A stretch of 64,000 bases of DNA from positions 248,001 to 312,000 of the forward strand of contig JADWOT020001577.1 of NCBI GenBank assembly GCA_036345935.2. The letters are read 5' to 3'. The notes below the pieces were generated by a model. It did no database searches and was not told the DNA's origin. It saw nothing but the letters and a program-made list of their open reading frames with translations. Source of the DNA: Taenia hydatigena. Lineage: Eukaryota > Platyhelminthes > Cestoda > Cyclophyllidea > Taeniidae. The translations under genes were made by a program, and so were the position numbers. Every line of letters starts with the position of its first letter. Position 1 is the first letter of the stretch. Below, piece by piece: positions 1 through 12,400 of this stretch.

Positions 1-3000
1 AGATGGGTTCGCCTCTTTAGGAGGACTATTTACTTCGCGGAGCAAGGAGGTAGAGGTCTGAACGTGATTGGTTAGGCAAATAAATGCAGAAAGATGCATC
101 AAGAAGGCCCCTTAATGAGGTTCTCCGTGACTGGCACTACGATTTTTTTAACGGATCTCTCAAAAAGAGTAGTCGTGGTGGAAGCTAGACTGATGGATGT
201 CACTCACATTTCCTGCCAAGAGATGGCATCCTACAGAACTTGTTCGTCACTTCCATTACCCTTTCCCATGGCGTTGATTTTTGCAAGACTGCTTATCACT
301 TGTCATGTGATTGGAAGTGACTTCTTCTTTCCAACACTTACTAAGTGAACAAATATATCTTCCGTCTTCTCCAAACTATCTGTCACTCTAAGGCTCAGAG
401 GAAGCCTGCTGATAGGGAATGAATGACCACCCCAAAGCGCAAATATCCAGTCTGTCTAAATTCTGTCACTTGTAAATAAAAAGATGCACTTACCTCTTAA
501 CCAAGACTCTTTAGCAACCATCTTATTGCAGTCACTCAGTTAACCCGTTTTCGCTGCAGTTCGTGAGTGAACGTCACATATGTGTGACGACATGAAGTAT
601 CAGTGATTAGCAAAAGCAATCGAATATTTTTTCATAATAACTACTAAACAATAAGATATAATAATGTCTGTGTCCTAGAAAACTAAAACTATTTATATTC
701 TAGGAGTAAACTGCCTTTAATTTTTCTCCGCCCTTGGCTGGTCGAAAAATCTCAAGCTTTAAAATTATCCAGCCCGCCTTTACCATCTTAAAATTTCCCA
801 CTCTAAATATGGACCACTCTTTTTTCCTTGATACAGGATACAATATCCAAAAGAAATATCAACTTTCTCCATCCAGTGAATTTCGTTTGATTTATGATGC
901 AACTCGCCCGACAAGTTGGTTCACACCAAAGGTCGTTACGAGCCTTCTTTTGGTCCTCTACAGTTCTCTCACTCCTACAAATACTTTTCGGCCTCCTTAA
1001 AGCCCTCCTCTTCTATTCATTTGTTAATCTTACCATTAAATAAATTAGCTTAAGCTCTTAGTTAAATTGGTTTTTTTGTTTTATGACTGCTACTATAAAA
1101 TTCTTCTTTGTCGCTAAGGCGAAGGCGGGGGATGGGAATGGCGCCTCCGGTTATGTGGATAAGCCCTGACATTGAGACGAGTTAGAGGTCAAATAAATTG
1201 CATAGTCAAAAGTACTTGTTTGAAGTGATTAAATAATTTGTTGAAGTTTTTAGAAAAGAACCAGCTCAACATTAAAGAGCCCCTTTAAGCATTCCGCTCG
1301 TGCTGTACAGTCTCACTTTCCTTTTCCAAGGAGACACACTCTTACTGGAAGATCGGAGATGAGGCTTTTCCCACCATGCTAATTGCTACCTCACTTTTAG
1401 ATTCCAACTTTCCGCTCAACTTTTCACGTGATTTTGTTGATGTCACTATGAGAATAAGGCGGGTGAAGATGAGGATTAAATTGAAATGGTATCTCATTTA
1501 CGTCTCATTCTTCTCCGCCGAAATGCGACGTGAAACATCCTCACAGATAAGTTTTTGAGCACTCCATTCATCCAGGGGCATTGTGAAGTAGGCAGATCTG
1601 AGTTGAGTCCTGAATGTTCATTACTTGCAGGGTATTGCTAGCGGACGAATTCACCACTTCACCACTCCACAACCATTGAAGCAATGGTGGTCTGTTAGCC
1701 GGGAGCGATGCTTTGGAAACGCATGGTGGTGGTGAGGTATCAACCAATGGTTAACTCATTGAATGCGTACCTACAGGAGATACTTTCTTACAAGTCAGTC
1801 TGCCAGCAAGAAGTGAGGAAGGGATTTATGTTCTTTGCGGCTGACTGTCAGGTCTTGTCAATGTGTATGGAGTGGAAGAGGGAGTGGGTGCCATACGGGT
1901 GTGAGTTAGGTGTTGTCTCATTCCTACTGAGCATGATTCCAAGGTGCTTGTTAGAAGCTTCTTCTACCTGTTATTGTCAATTCGCTCACCACAATTGAAG
2001 GTGGAGGATTGAGAGGCTGCCTCAATTCGGTTCATCTATCTACAAGTTGTGCATAATTTAGTATCACATCCTTTCAAGTAGCCTGAAACTACTCATTTGT
2101 TGCAAGGGTAGCTTCCATGGCTACGGAATCGTGATGAATCCAGTTTTTAAAGACATTAATCATACCTGACAGGTCCAGCTGCCATTTTGTGACACGAGGG
2201 TGAAAAATGAATCCTTACCCTTACTGGGAAAATTATTTGATAAATGTTAGGAAGAAGGGAGCTGGATGAAGGAAAAATAAATTTTCACTCTGCTTTTAAA
2301 TAATCATTTTGTGAGTTTACTGCCTCTAGTCATCAGGCACGTCTTCGTTACGATCCCCTGTTCCACTTGATTTGTGTCTCAGATGGTTTGTCGAAGAGGA
2401 AATAGGATCTATTTAGATAGAACTCCTTAATTTTTTCCTCATTCACGGGATCGACCCGATTATGCTACTTAAATGGCGCTTTTGCCATCCAAGGAGAGAG
2501 AGGAGGGAGGAAAGTGGACATCGACTCCTATTTTTTAACACATTTTTGGTCATTTCGAGGACCCCAAGTCACACGATACGTGTTGACCTCTTCCAGCCAT
2601 TCATCGCAATTCAGGGGATGGAAATCGGGGGTGGAAGAAGAAGTATCAAGGCAAATAATTTTGATTATTCTTCACCATTGCTTTGAGCTCTCTAGGACTG
2701 CTTATTACTTGCCAAAGCAAGTCTCGTGCCTCTCCTGAAATTCTTGATAAGCCATCTCAGATTTTAAAGGCAAACTTCGTTATAAGAAGGTTTTTCAGTA
2801 CTACGAAGCAGCCTTCGCCATCAGTAGAGTCAATTGTGAGCCAATGGTAGCATTCAACGCGCCTTTCACAAAAAGTCTAACCACTTCGATGCTTCCATCT
2901 CTGATTGAATGCTTGTCATAATGATGACTGTCTTAGGCTGCAGTGTGCTTGAAGTCGTCTCTAGGTGTGGATTGATCCTTACCTGCTTTCTACCTTGCTT

Positions 3001-5440
3001 AACAGGGAACTTCACCCAAGCACTTCCAGTCGCATCTTTGAGACTGTCCACGAAATGTGCTCTGGGTAGTGGGTAACAGAACACTCATGTCAAATACTTC
3101 TATTGCAAGTAATCTTGTTTTCAGTAGCATGATCCTTTAATGAAGATGCCACCTTGGGAATACTGGCTTGATCTAGTTTGAATAGGAAGGAAATCTGCTT
3201 TAATTAAGCCCCACTAAGGTAATTTTTTGCCTCCATAATTTGCCAAATTGTTATTTTATAAGTGTAACCATTATAGGACCCAGAGCACAATGATAAGTGG
3301 GATAAGGAATTTAGGCGTTAACCAACAATCCAAAAAACGGGTCAAACACTTTTTAGTTTGCTTTGTTTACACAGTATGTGATGCTGAGATTCCAGATCTG
3401 GGAGTTTGAAGACTGTCTTCACCTGTGACAATAGCATGAAAGTTTATCTATCCAGTTAAATTTTCCAATTCACTTGTACTCCTGAAGTGGACGAGGAGCA
3501 ACATGACTGGAGTGGATCCAACAATGTAATCCCCTCTGTGTGGTGATTATTATTTCACACTTGTCATTCTGTCTGTGAATTATGGAGGTGCGTTGCAAAG
3601 GCATGGCATTAAGCTTCCCTCCTCTGTTAAATGCGTGGGGGTGAAGTAAATGAAATTTTTTAAAATTTCGCCTTTTAATAGACTGGTCTTTTGGTACGCT
3701 TTTTGGTATTTTAAAGATTGCTTGAATTTCCCTACTTTTAAGGGATTCGAGTAGTATATTCGTTGTTCCCTCGCCTACTAAGGACCGAGAAGGCTGGGTA
3801 GAGCAAAGCATCAGGCCGTACTTGATGGATCTGTATGTAAACTGCAACATTTTAGTGATTATGTCTACTAAGCTATAAGGATGATGTCATCTGACAACTT
3901 GTCATCCAAACAGTGAAACACGAAAGCCAACTACTAACGGCTCGTACTTCCTGCGGACCCACCTTTATCGTAGACAGTTTCAACGCCTGTTGCAAGAGAA
4001 TGGTGATTCTTTCAATTTAGAATAGTACAATCAAACTACATCGCTTTCTAGTTATTCGATCTCTGTGAGAAGAGAGGTTGTCGCCATCCCCTAAAGTCCC
4101 GTAGACGTTGACAGCAAAGTTGCTTTCAGAGCTGTGCGATTCATATCGCTTTCAGGAACAATAAAGAGCCACATAACTACGTACGGCCTTCTTAAAGAAT
4201 TTATTTGCTGTAGCAGTTGTTATTAAAGCTTCTCTTTCTTCCACCTTCTCCAATCAGTCCATTCTACCACGGGTGATTAGCTGAATAGAATGCCAAGAAA
4301 AGGTGATATTTATTGCGTACAGCTCGGATAAATACCATCAAGGAACCGCGAAGGTGGGAGATGAAAGGGTATCTCTCACCGCGCCTTTCACTCTAAAGTG
4401 AGGTATAAGATCTTCCCACAGCCGATTCTCGGCTTGAGTCATACAACTGTGATGCCTTCCGACCCTCTGACTAGTTCACCGTCCACCCACTGTTTTACCC
4501 CCACCAGGCTATGCTTGCAATGTGTATGTGTGTGTAGTGGACTGCAGCTAGGATCGTTTACCAGGAGATTCAGGCTGATACCTTTCCACCTCACACCATT
4601 CGATACAAGCGAAGAGTGTGTAAGTCAACATCTTCTCGCGAAATAATGATGACTAGCCCATTAGTCGGAGGGCAGTCCTGCTTCTACAAGGCATTGCGTA
4701 ACCCCAAAACCACTCATTTCAATCTCATGAAGAAATTCTCACTTTAGGATGCGTTTGCATTTTCCACGGATTTGAAAATTCAAGCAATCACTTGGGAGGT
4801 GGAGGTGATTTAGGTGGGAACGGAGGTGGTTACGGTCAATGCTTTTCTTTTGGGCCTCTAGTGGTGGTAAAACACATTTGGCAAATGTGGGAATCACTGG
4901 GAACTTGTTTATAGGACATAAACAACCCAAAAACCTCTTTCATATTTTATTAATGGCAGAGGCCAACTTAGTCACTTGGCATCTCTCTATTAGTGAACAG
5001 ACGAGCAGAAATTTTGCAATTGGAAGGTGGCAAACACGAAAGTGCGTCCGAAAGTTGAAATGACATTGAGGATACCGCCGTACGAACCAAGGAAATATCG
5101 TCTATCAGACTAGTTTATGAAAATAATTAAATTAAATTGGCCTTTTGTCGCCAAGCGGGAGATATTAGACGGACCTCGGAGCGGATCGGACGTTATTAAT
5201 CCCAAAGGCGTATTGGCGGACGAGTCCACGCCTGCAGACTGAACTACTAGGGGTCCAGGACGGCCTTTACCCTCACGCATTTACACCTCTGCTTCCGCAT
5301 AAATTCATCCTTAGGTGACTCCGTTGAGTCGTTTTGTTCTGTGTGCCCAGAGATACATCACAACAGATCCCCGAGAGCAACGCCCCAATACATCATTCAG
5401 TGTGCAATCGCACCGACCTCAGTAAAACACAAGCACTAAA
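1..5440. other. Intergenic, no recognised gene
   Basis: No open frame here matches a protein family I know. The longest, a 126-codon minus-strand frame at 3470-3850, has unremarkable composition, no domain motif and no neighbouring exons with compatible splice sites. The stretch is AT-rich with scattered short homopolymers. A short GT run lies near 4516-4536. Confidence 0.5.
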
Positions 5441-5444
5441 CTGG

Positions 5445-5955
5445 TTAGCACCACATACACGCGCGCTCACATCTGTGCAGCGGTTGCGTCATTCCGACTT
5501 TTAAAAAGTGCAGAAATTGGTGAGAAAATTCTCTGCAAAGTCGCTCCGGATGTGGAGGCGTGCCCCTCTCCACCTCGCCCACTTGCAAGACACCTGTTCT
5601 CGCGTAGGCGAGCGGCTCAAGATACAAACTGTCACCACACACACACACGCAAAGGTGGATGAAGGGCCAAGCTACCTCGCTCTCAATCTCTGCAACACAG
5701 GCCTCCGCATTTGGCTGGTTATTGAGGTCACCGCGTTGTGCACGCCCTGTCTTTTTATCTGCATTCTCGCCGTACACTCTCACGTTTTCTCCAACTCCGT
5801 GCTTTCCCTCCCTAGTTGTGGTCGCAGCACTTAGCAGAGCGGGTGGGCAGAAGCGCGGTGTAGCACGGGACAGAGCAACACAATTTGGCATCCCTTTTCA
5901 CTCTCTCACTCATTCACTCGTTGGCTGGTCGTGTGAAAGTGTCGCTTTTAGATGA
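5445..5955. promoter_or_regulatory. GC-rich island with opposing open frames, possible promoter
   Basis: This stretch is richer in G+C and in CpG than its AT-rich surroundings. It keeps long open frames on both strands (148 codons on minus, about 100 on plus) and contains a short CA run at about 5636-5650. Opposing frames of this kind are what an island poor in A+T, hence poor in stops, produces by chance. I see no protein family in either frame. A promoter or unannotated first exon is possible but only inferred. Confidence 0.2.
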
Positions 5956-7935
5956 AAATGATACACGTGTATTGCCTGATTCCCTTGTCCCCCTGGTTGC
6001 AGACCGTATTCGCTCCAGTTGACCGCTGGTAGTTAGTATTGACATCAATTTCCAAGCACGGAGGGCCCCTCGATAAATTTTAACACGGCGTAAGCATAAT
6101 CGAACCGTACTGTCTAAAATTAGACCACCCATATGCAAAGAGTGTTTCCGCTTATTTTTATTTTTAGACTGCTATAATGTGTGAAATCCCGTTGAGCACC
6201 CCAGGGCCGTAAATAATTAATGGTCTGGAAGCCTGCATTAGATAAAAGAGGAGAGAAAAGAGAAAACTAAGTATGAATTACTGGCGGAAGCGGGTAAGGA
6301 ATCTCCACTTTCCAAGTAAAATCGTCAGATGGAAACATTAAACTGTTAATGCAAAAGGAGAGCTCCTCTAGGCTTTAGGTAATTTTTAACAATGAAGCTG
6401 ATAAATTGATTTTATTGAGCCATAACACAACCCCTGTTGATGAAAAACAAATAAATGTGAGAAGTCAAAATGCAGGTCCATAACTCGGATTCTATGTTTG
6501 AATATATGATTTTTGACAAAATAACTTCTAGATACTTCAAATTTAATAGATTTGTACTATCTGATCTAAAATGCTAACCTAAGCACATTTCTGGTCAGAA
6601 AATAAATGACCTTTGTTTTACCGGATTGTCACTTGGTGATAAGCTTCATGTCTACTTCCAAAGATATCTTAAAACGGTCTTGAAAATAACTGTTTGTTTG
6701 TATGTTGCTGATACTAATAACTATAATAAATTTCAAAATGTCAGGAATGTAGCAAACTATGTCCTAGTCGAAGTGCGTTGACATGTTGGGGGAAATTATG
6801 TCTCAGTAATAACATCGCCCACTTAACACGTTTGATGCTGTGATTTTAAAGGAAAATCGACTAACAGACTAAGTTATGCCACTCAAAGAGTAAGGAAGGT
6901 AAGAAAGGAACCTGAATAATTTAATCTGTGTGTGGAAAGGATGTCAATCAGAAATCGAAGAGCAAAGATTCGTATATATTATTCCTTACATTGCCGTTGC
7001 CTATGCGAAACGATCCTTGAAATCTGTAAATGTTAAGATGGAATTTCAGTTAGTCGGGTGATAATGCTTCCCTAAGTGTCACCTTCATGTCGTCCAGGTA
7101 TACATAAAACTGTTGGTCAAGTCCTTCACACATGATAGTATAAGTGAGCAAGTTTGCCTTTTTGTAGGTCACAAACGGAAAAAAATAGTAACCAGACTGG
7201 TAGAATTTGGGGCAGTTTGGTGGTTGCTGATGAAACCTCAGAATTCAATCAAGTCTGCAGTAGAAAGTTCGCTTCCATTGCCTTATTCGGAGCAGTTTTT
7301 GCCCGCATTCGGAGGTTGATAAACGTCCTGACGAGTAGAATTGCAGTCAACTCAAATGAAGGCCCAAATCTGCGGGTGTGGTCCCACTTTCATTACCATC
7401 TGATGAATGCATTAGGCAATCAGGAGATTAAAACCAGACAGTCTGTAAGAAACAAAACCATCGAAATTACGTTTCTGCAATGTGAAACTGAGGCTTTACA
7501 AGAGACTGAGAGTGTAACCACCGTCTTCTTAGCGAGACAGGATCAAACAAGATAATAGACCTGCCCCGTTTAGATGGTCTTCGGTCTTGTTTATAAATGT
7601 CTGAGATCATTCTCCAACCTTTTCCTTTTTTATACCCTACTTCATTTAACCGAGCCAAAAAAACTACCAGATAGATTTCTTACTTTTTCTTTTTATCTGC
7701 TTAATTGGGCGGTCAAAAATGTACCTAACGATCGGTGATTTGACGGATTACAGTGTTCTCCGCTAGTTTTAGGATAATCCCTTGACGGAATGGACTACTT
7801 TAGATGCAACAGTTTATAAACTGCTTAAATGTGGTCTGATAATTTTAAATTAAATTCATACAGACTTTTAAATGGTTTAGTTGTTGAATTTAATCACTTC
7901 TACAATTGGCCTTAGCCGTTTCTATTACAGTTGTA

Positions 7936-7991
7936 GGGCAATGATGCCTCCCTAAAGGCAAAGGAGGACAACAATCGGAGCCTAGTATGCT
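7936..7991 (-). repeat. Inverted fragment of dispersed repeat
   Basis: The stretch around CTCCCTAAAGGCAAAGGAG matches the reverse complement of the core of the 17.6 kb repeat copy and closely resembles the fragment at 9392. Both fragments are followed at similar distance by a GCCTRG...TATGC motif, which supports shared descent. Only part of the unit survives. Confidence 0.35.
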
Positions 7992-9391
7992 TTAAAGACA
8001 CGTATAGAAAAGCTGAGGAGCTACTGGCTTGGTCTGCGTTGCCCATTAGAACCTAGATGATCAAAAACGAGGAGTCAACAAACATCCGGAGCATTACACG
8101 GTCTCACTTTCATTTGCTATCTATCCGCTTCACTAACCACGTAGTCCTAAGATTGTCCATCGGCAAGAAGGATGAGAAACTTTACCCGGTGAAGTGGAAT
8201 GGGTTTGTGAGAATGTAGATAAGACACTATATCCCCCTTTCCCTTCCTCCCACGCTTGAGTGCAGCAATGAGGTCTTCCCAGAGCTACGCTTTGTGAAAT
8301 GAGGCATGAGAACCAAATTCTTTTCTAGCTGATTGACTACTACCCATCGTGCCTCAAGAGACTGTCTTTGAGATCCATTTCAAAGGAGTGTAGGAGCAGT
8401 TGTCCTCAGAGGCAGAGGTTCGACTGGTCCTTGATCAGCAACTGGGATTCCTTAACTTGAATTCTTGTCTTGCCGAATGGAAGTGGGTACTCAACGCTTT
8501 CACTTGGTATTTGACTAGTGCGTTACATGCCACACTCCGGAAGGAAAGAAAATCGCTGGAGGCCTCCAGGCATGCAGAAGGAAGTTCAAAAGAACCTTGT
8601 GATTAGCCGTTTCAGAGGTATCTTGGTTTAACATCAATGAAAGTAAAAATACAAATTAAATAACGGTAAAAACGAAGCATTTTGGTGAACGATTCCTGCT
8701 ATTAATGAAAGCCTTCAACATGAATGTCACATTTTTCATCAGTAGCACTGAAAATGGCCTTAGTACTTCCTTCTGTCGCATTTTTTTCGCCTCTTTTAGT
8801 TACTTTAAAATCCTTAGTCACAGCAGTTACGGCGAAAAATGGATTTTGCCTCGTCTATTCCGATGATGTGTTGGTACGCCCCCGCATGCTGGTGGCACCA
8901 TCGCCAGGGTTATGGCACAGATACGTTTGTTGCTTGTGGACCACCTCAAATGTCATCTCTCCCACGCACCAAACATCCATCACCTCCTGTAATTAATTTT
9001 GTTATTGGTTTGGCTATTCAAATCATTTTTAGGTCTGCCAAAGCATGATAAATACATTGCCAATTGAAAACGGACTCGGGCTTCGCACAGCAAACGCAAC
9101 TCGAATCCCTTGAGCTGTCAGACTGGTCTTCCTAAATCACACAAAGCGTGTTTTAAGGCATCGGTGGTTCAGTCTCCATGATGAAGTTCAAAAGGGCTAG
9201 AGGGCTGCTAACATAGCCCTAAGGCCAAGCCGCCCAACGGAAGTACAGCGGTAGAGCCTTAAAGGCCTGTGAAACCAAAGTAAAGAGCTTTATGTTGGTC
9301 CTTTCTAGCGTGGCTGGTTCGATCACCACGACAGTGAGGCATAGCCCTGCAATCTTCTGCCTATAACCCTAACCTCCCAGCCTTTCTAGTA

Positions 9392-9454
9392 ATAGCGTCC
9401 TGAGGCTTCCCCAAAGGCAAAGGATATCATAAGCCTGGGGTACAATATGCAATG
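9392..9454 (-). repeat. Inverted fragment of dispersed repeat
   Basis: The stretch beginning TAGCGTCCTGAGGCTTCCCC and running into AAGGCAAAGG matches the reverse complement of the 17624-17660 core at most of about 30 positions. Matching flank after the core is shared with the 7936 fragment (GCCTGGGGTACAATATGC). It is degenerate and has no coding potential. Confidence 0.45.
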
Positions 9455-12400
9455 CCGACGTTCAGAAGAGCTTCTGCCATAACCTGGAGGCTGTATGGAC
9501 GAGCGGGTTAAACTATCAACGTAATACACCTCGATTCGTACACCTTCTAGCACCGTGGACTGCCTTGTTGTCAGCAGTGAGGAGCTCTGTGAAATTTGAG
9601 CTATGAATCGCTGCTACCAATGAGACTTATAACGTCGTTGGAGGTACCGAACGGTGCACATCGGTGGTATCGATGGCAAAGCCAATCCAATCGAAGTACG
9701 ATTTCATTTTTTCTAGCCGACAAACAAGTCTTCGAAGGAAGGCAACTCTTGCGGATAACTGAGTCTGTGAGAAGTTGTAACGAAAGAACTGTTAGAGCAG
9801 ACCGAGTTCGGACAATTGCTTCCATCTCAAATCCACCATCATTGCTTATAATGGAGCAAGGCTGATCCAAACGAGTTGACAACGTCTACAATAGAAAGCC
9901 TTTCAACACTGGCATGACTATGGTTCCTAAACGCGATATTACCCAACCCTTTTGCCTTAGTAGAAGTGAGAAAGTGATGTAAATGAATAAATTATGAAGA
10001 GTGCATCTCCATGGTATTTCGTTTGCCTTCCACTTCCTATAAAAAGGATTTATCTTGGGTGATTGTTGTGGAAAAAAGCTGTTGCAAAAATTTGTCCTGC
10101 GATTTTTGAGGTGTTGGCGATTTCAAGTGCTTCCTCGAGTATTTTTTCAAGTCCAAAGACTGACAATTTGACGTCCAATAACACATACCCACGGGGGACA
10201 AGGTCACTCGACTAGTCACTGGCGCCTCCTAGTCATCGGGGCCAGCACCCGAGGCTTCAGCCACGATTTCGTCTAGACATTTGACAATGCACTTTGCGGT
10301 GGTGGAATCCGGACCGACAGCAAGCCTAAACACACTTTCAGGCATGTATGTAAGCATGTTTATGTGTGACGGATTTTAATACCCGCATGACTCATAGCGG
10401 TCCGCCTTCCCGCCCCCTTCCTCCGAGGCGAGGTGATGCATTGTAACCCTCCCTTTTGACAGGTGATTGGCCCTGTTTCGTGACCACATAGAGAGCACCG
10501 TTGCTGTAGCATTGCTAAATTTTAAAATCGGCGGCAGTGGTACTGATGTGGAATGAAACGGTAGCATTTTCTATTTATTCATATAGTTGACTACGCTGAC
10601 TTTACCCAGTTCCTTAAGACGCCGTCCTTGGCGGTGTCACTCGCCCTCCAAACCTTCCCGAGTGCTTATAATGAGGTCGGTGTCAGAACACTGAGTCGTC
10701 GTAGGTATCCTGAGCACGTCTAGCGCAAAATGAGCCTTTTTGCGAGCAATTATTAGTAGAAATCAGGCTCTGGTTTTAAGGGATGACGTCTTCTTATCAT
10801 CTTCATGGTTTGGCACGCAAGCTTCTGTTTATGATCGTTCATGGAATTACCACTCCTTAAAGGTCACGAGACTTTTAAGGGCCGCTGATTCAGACGAGAA
10901 GTCCTGTTAGGTAAAATTCAAGTGAAGGTAGACGCTTTTCAAGGTGAGGTCAGCAAAATTCTTTGCCATTAATATAGCCAAATCATCAACTTTACCAAAT
11001 TTCTGGTCAGACCAAGAGTGCTTTGCTGAAAAACCTTAGCGCGTAGAAGAGATACCCTTAGTGCTACTTATTGTTGTATCTAAGTATCAATACTTGACCA
11101 TCGAATGAGAAAGTAAAAAGGCGGTGCCTTCGGTGTTCTTGAAAACATAATGAAGAGTTGAACAAATGATAAAAGTATTAGGTAGCCCTCGGTTCCTTTT
11201 AAGTGCCGATGATCGTCCTAGTTAACATCCCGCGTCAGCCATTACAACGCTGTCGGCGCTGTTAGAAAAATAATTGCGAATCAGTCAAAACACGCATTAA
11301 ATTCGCATGCAGCTGAGAAGATAGTTAACCACAACATCACCAACCCCTGTCGCCAACTCCGCTAGATCTGGAAATTCGTTCTGTTTGGGGGCTGTTTTGA
11401 GGGAAGGATGACTACACTGGCCAATGCGCATGTTCAAAGCTAGTCACGAAAACACTGACGTAAAAGCAGAGTCATGCAATAAAGGGACGGATTTAATGCA
11501 GATACGGATAGAGGTTGGGTGTACGCGTCCGTTCGTGCTTGTGACCTTGTTTCCGTTTCAATGCTACCCACGGGCGTTCGCCCACTCATGAGATTCGTCT
11601 ATGCTAACCGCTTCGCACCTAAAAGAAATCGTTATACAAGTAAGAGTGTTGCATGCAGGCATCGTGATGTGTGTGTTTTTGAAGGGTCATTTTAACGGTT
11701 TGCAGGTTTTTAAAAACTTTCCTTATACTACTGTTAAGGTAATTTAAGTAGCCATTTATCTACCATCATTAATGACTACAATTTCCGCACGAGACGATTA
11801 ATCAAGTCCTATGATTGCAGTTAATGAAGTTAAAAAGTTTTTAAAAATACCTTGTTCGCTAAACAGATGCCTGTTATAATCACCTATTCCATTTTGCCGA
11901 CAATCAGGCTGACTCCATTTCTATCTCATCTTAACGTTACCTATGACAATGTGACTGTCTTATACTGACACTACTACTAGTATTCCTCGTCGTCCTCACT
12001 CTACTTTCGTATTGCAGCAATGAGATATTCGCACAGGTGGGTCAAATGATATGAGAGCTTAAGTAGTCCTGTTAAAACAGAACTTTATTGGAGTAGCCTT
12101 GAGTAGGTAGACCTCAGGTGTAGTTGTCAAGCCTTTAGTAATTAGACAACGCGATTCTTTGTGTTAAAGTCTGTCGGCAGCACAATACACCACCACCTCG
12201 TATATTACCACCCACACATAAAACAGGCTCCGTCTTGTGGAGATGAAATGATGCGCGCCTTAGAAGTATAAAATCGGTGGTGAGTGAATTGCTTGTGAGT
12301 GAACAATGTAACCCACTCCTTAAGTGCTAAATCTTTTACCATCAGAACTAAGATGCCTTCAACTACCTTTTTTTCAAGTTCTGTTTGACAAGATTGATGA

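Noticed and set aside
3470..3850. 126-codon minus-strand open frame as a gene
   Set aside because: No family resemblance, no flanking exons with compatible phase, and composition like the surrounding AT-rich DNA.
5445..5891. 148-codon minus-strand open frame as a gene
   Set aside because: The opposite strand is equally open and the block is GC-rich, which lowers stop frequency; no domain is visible.
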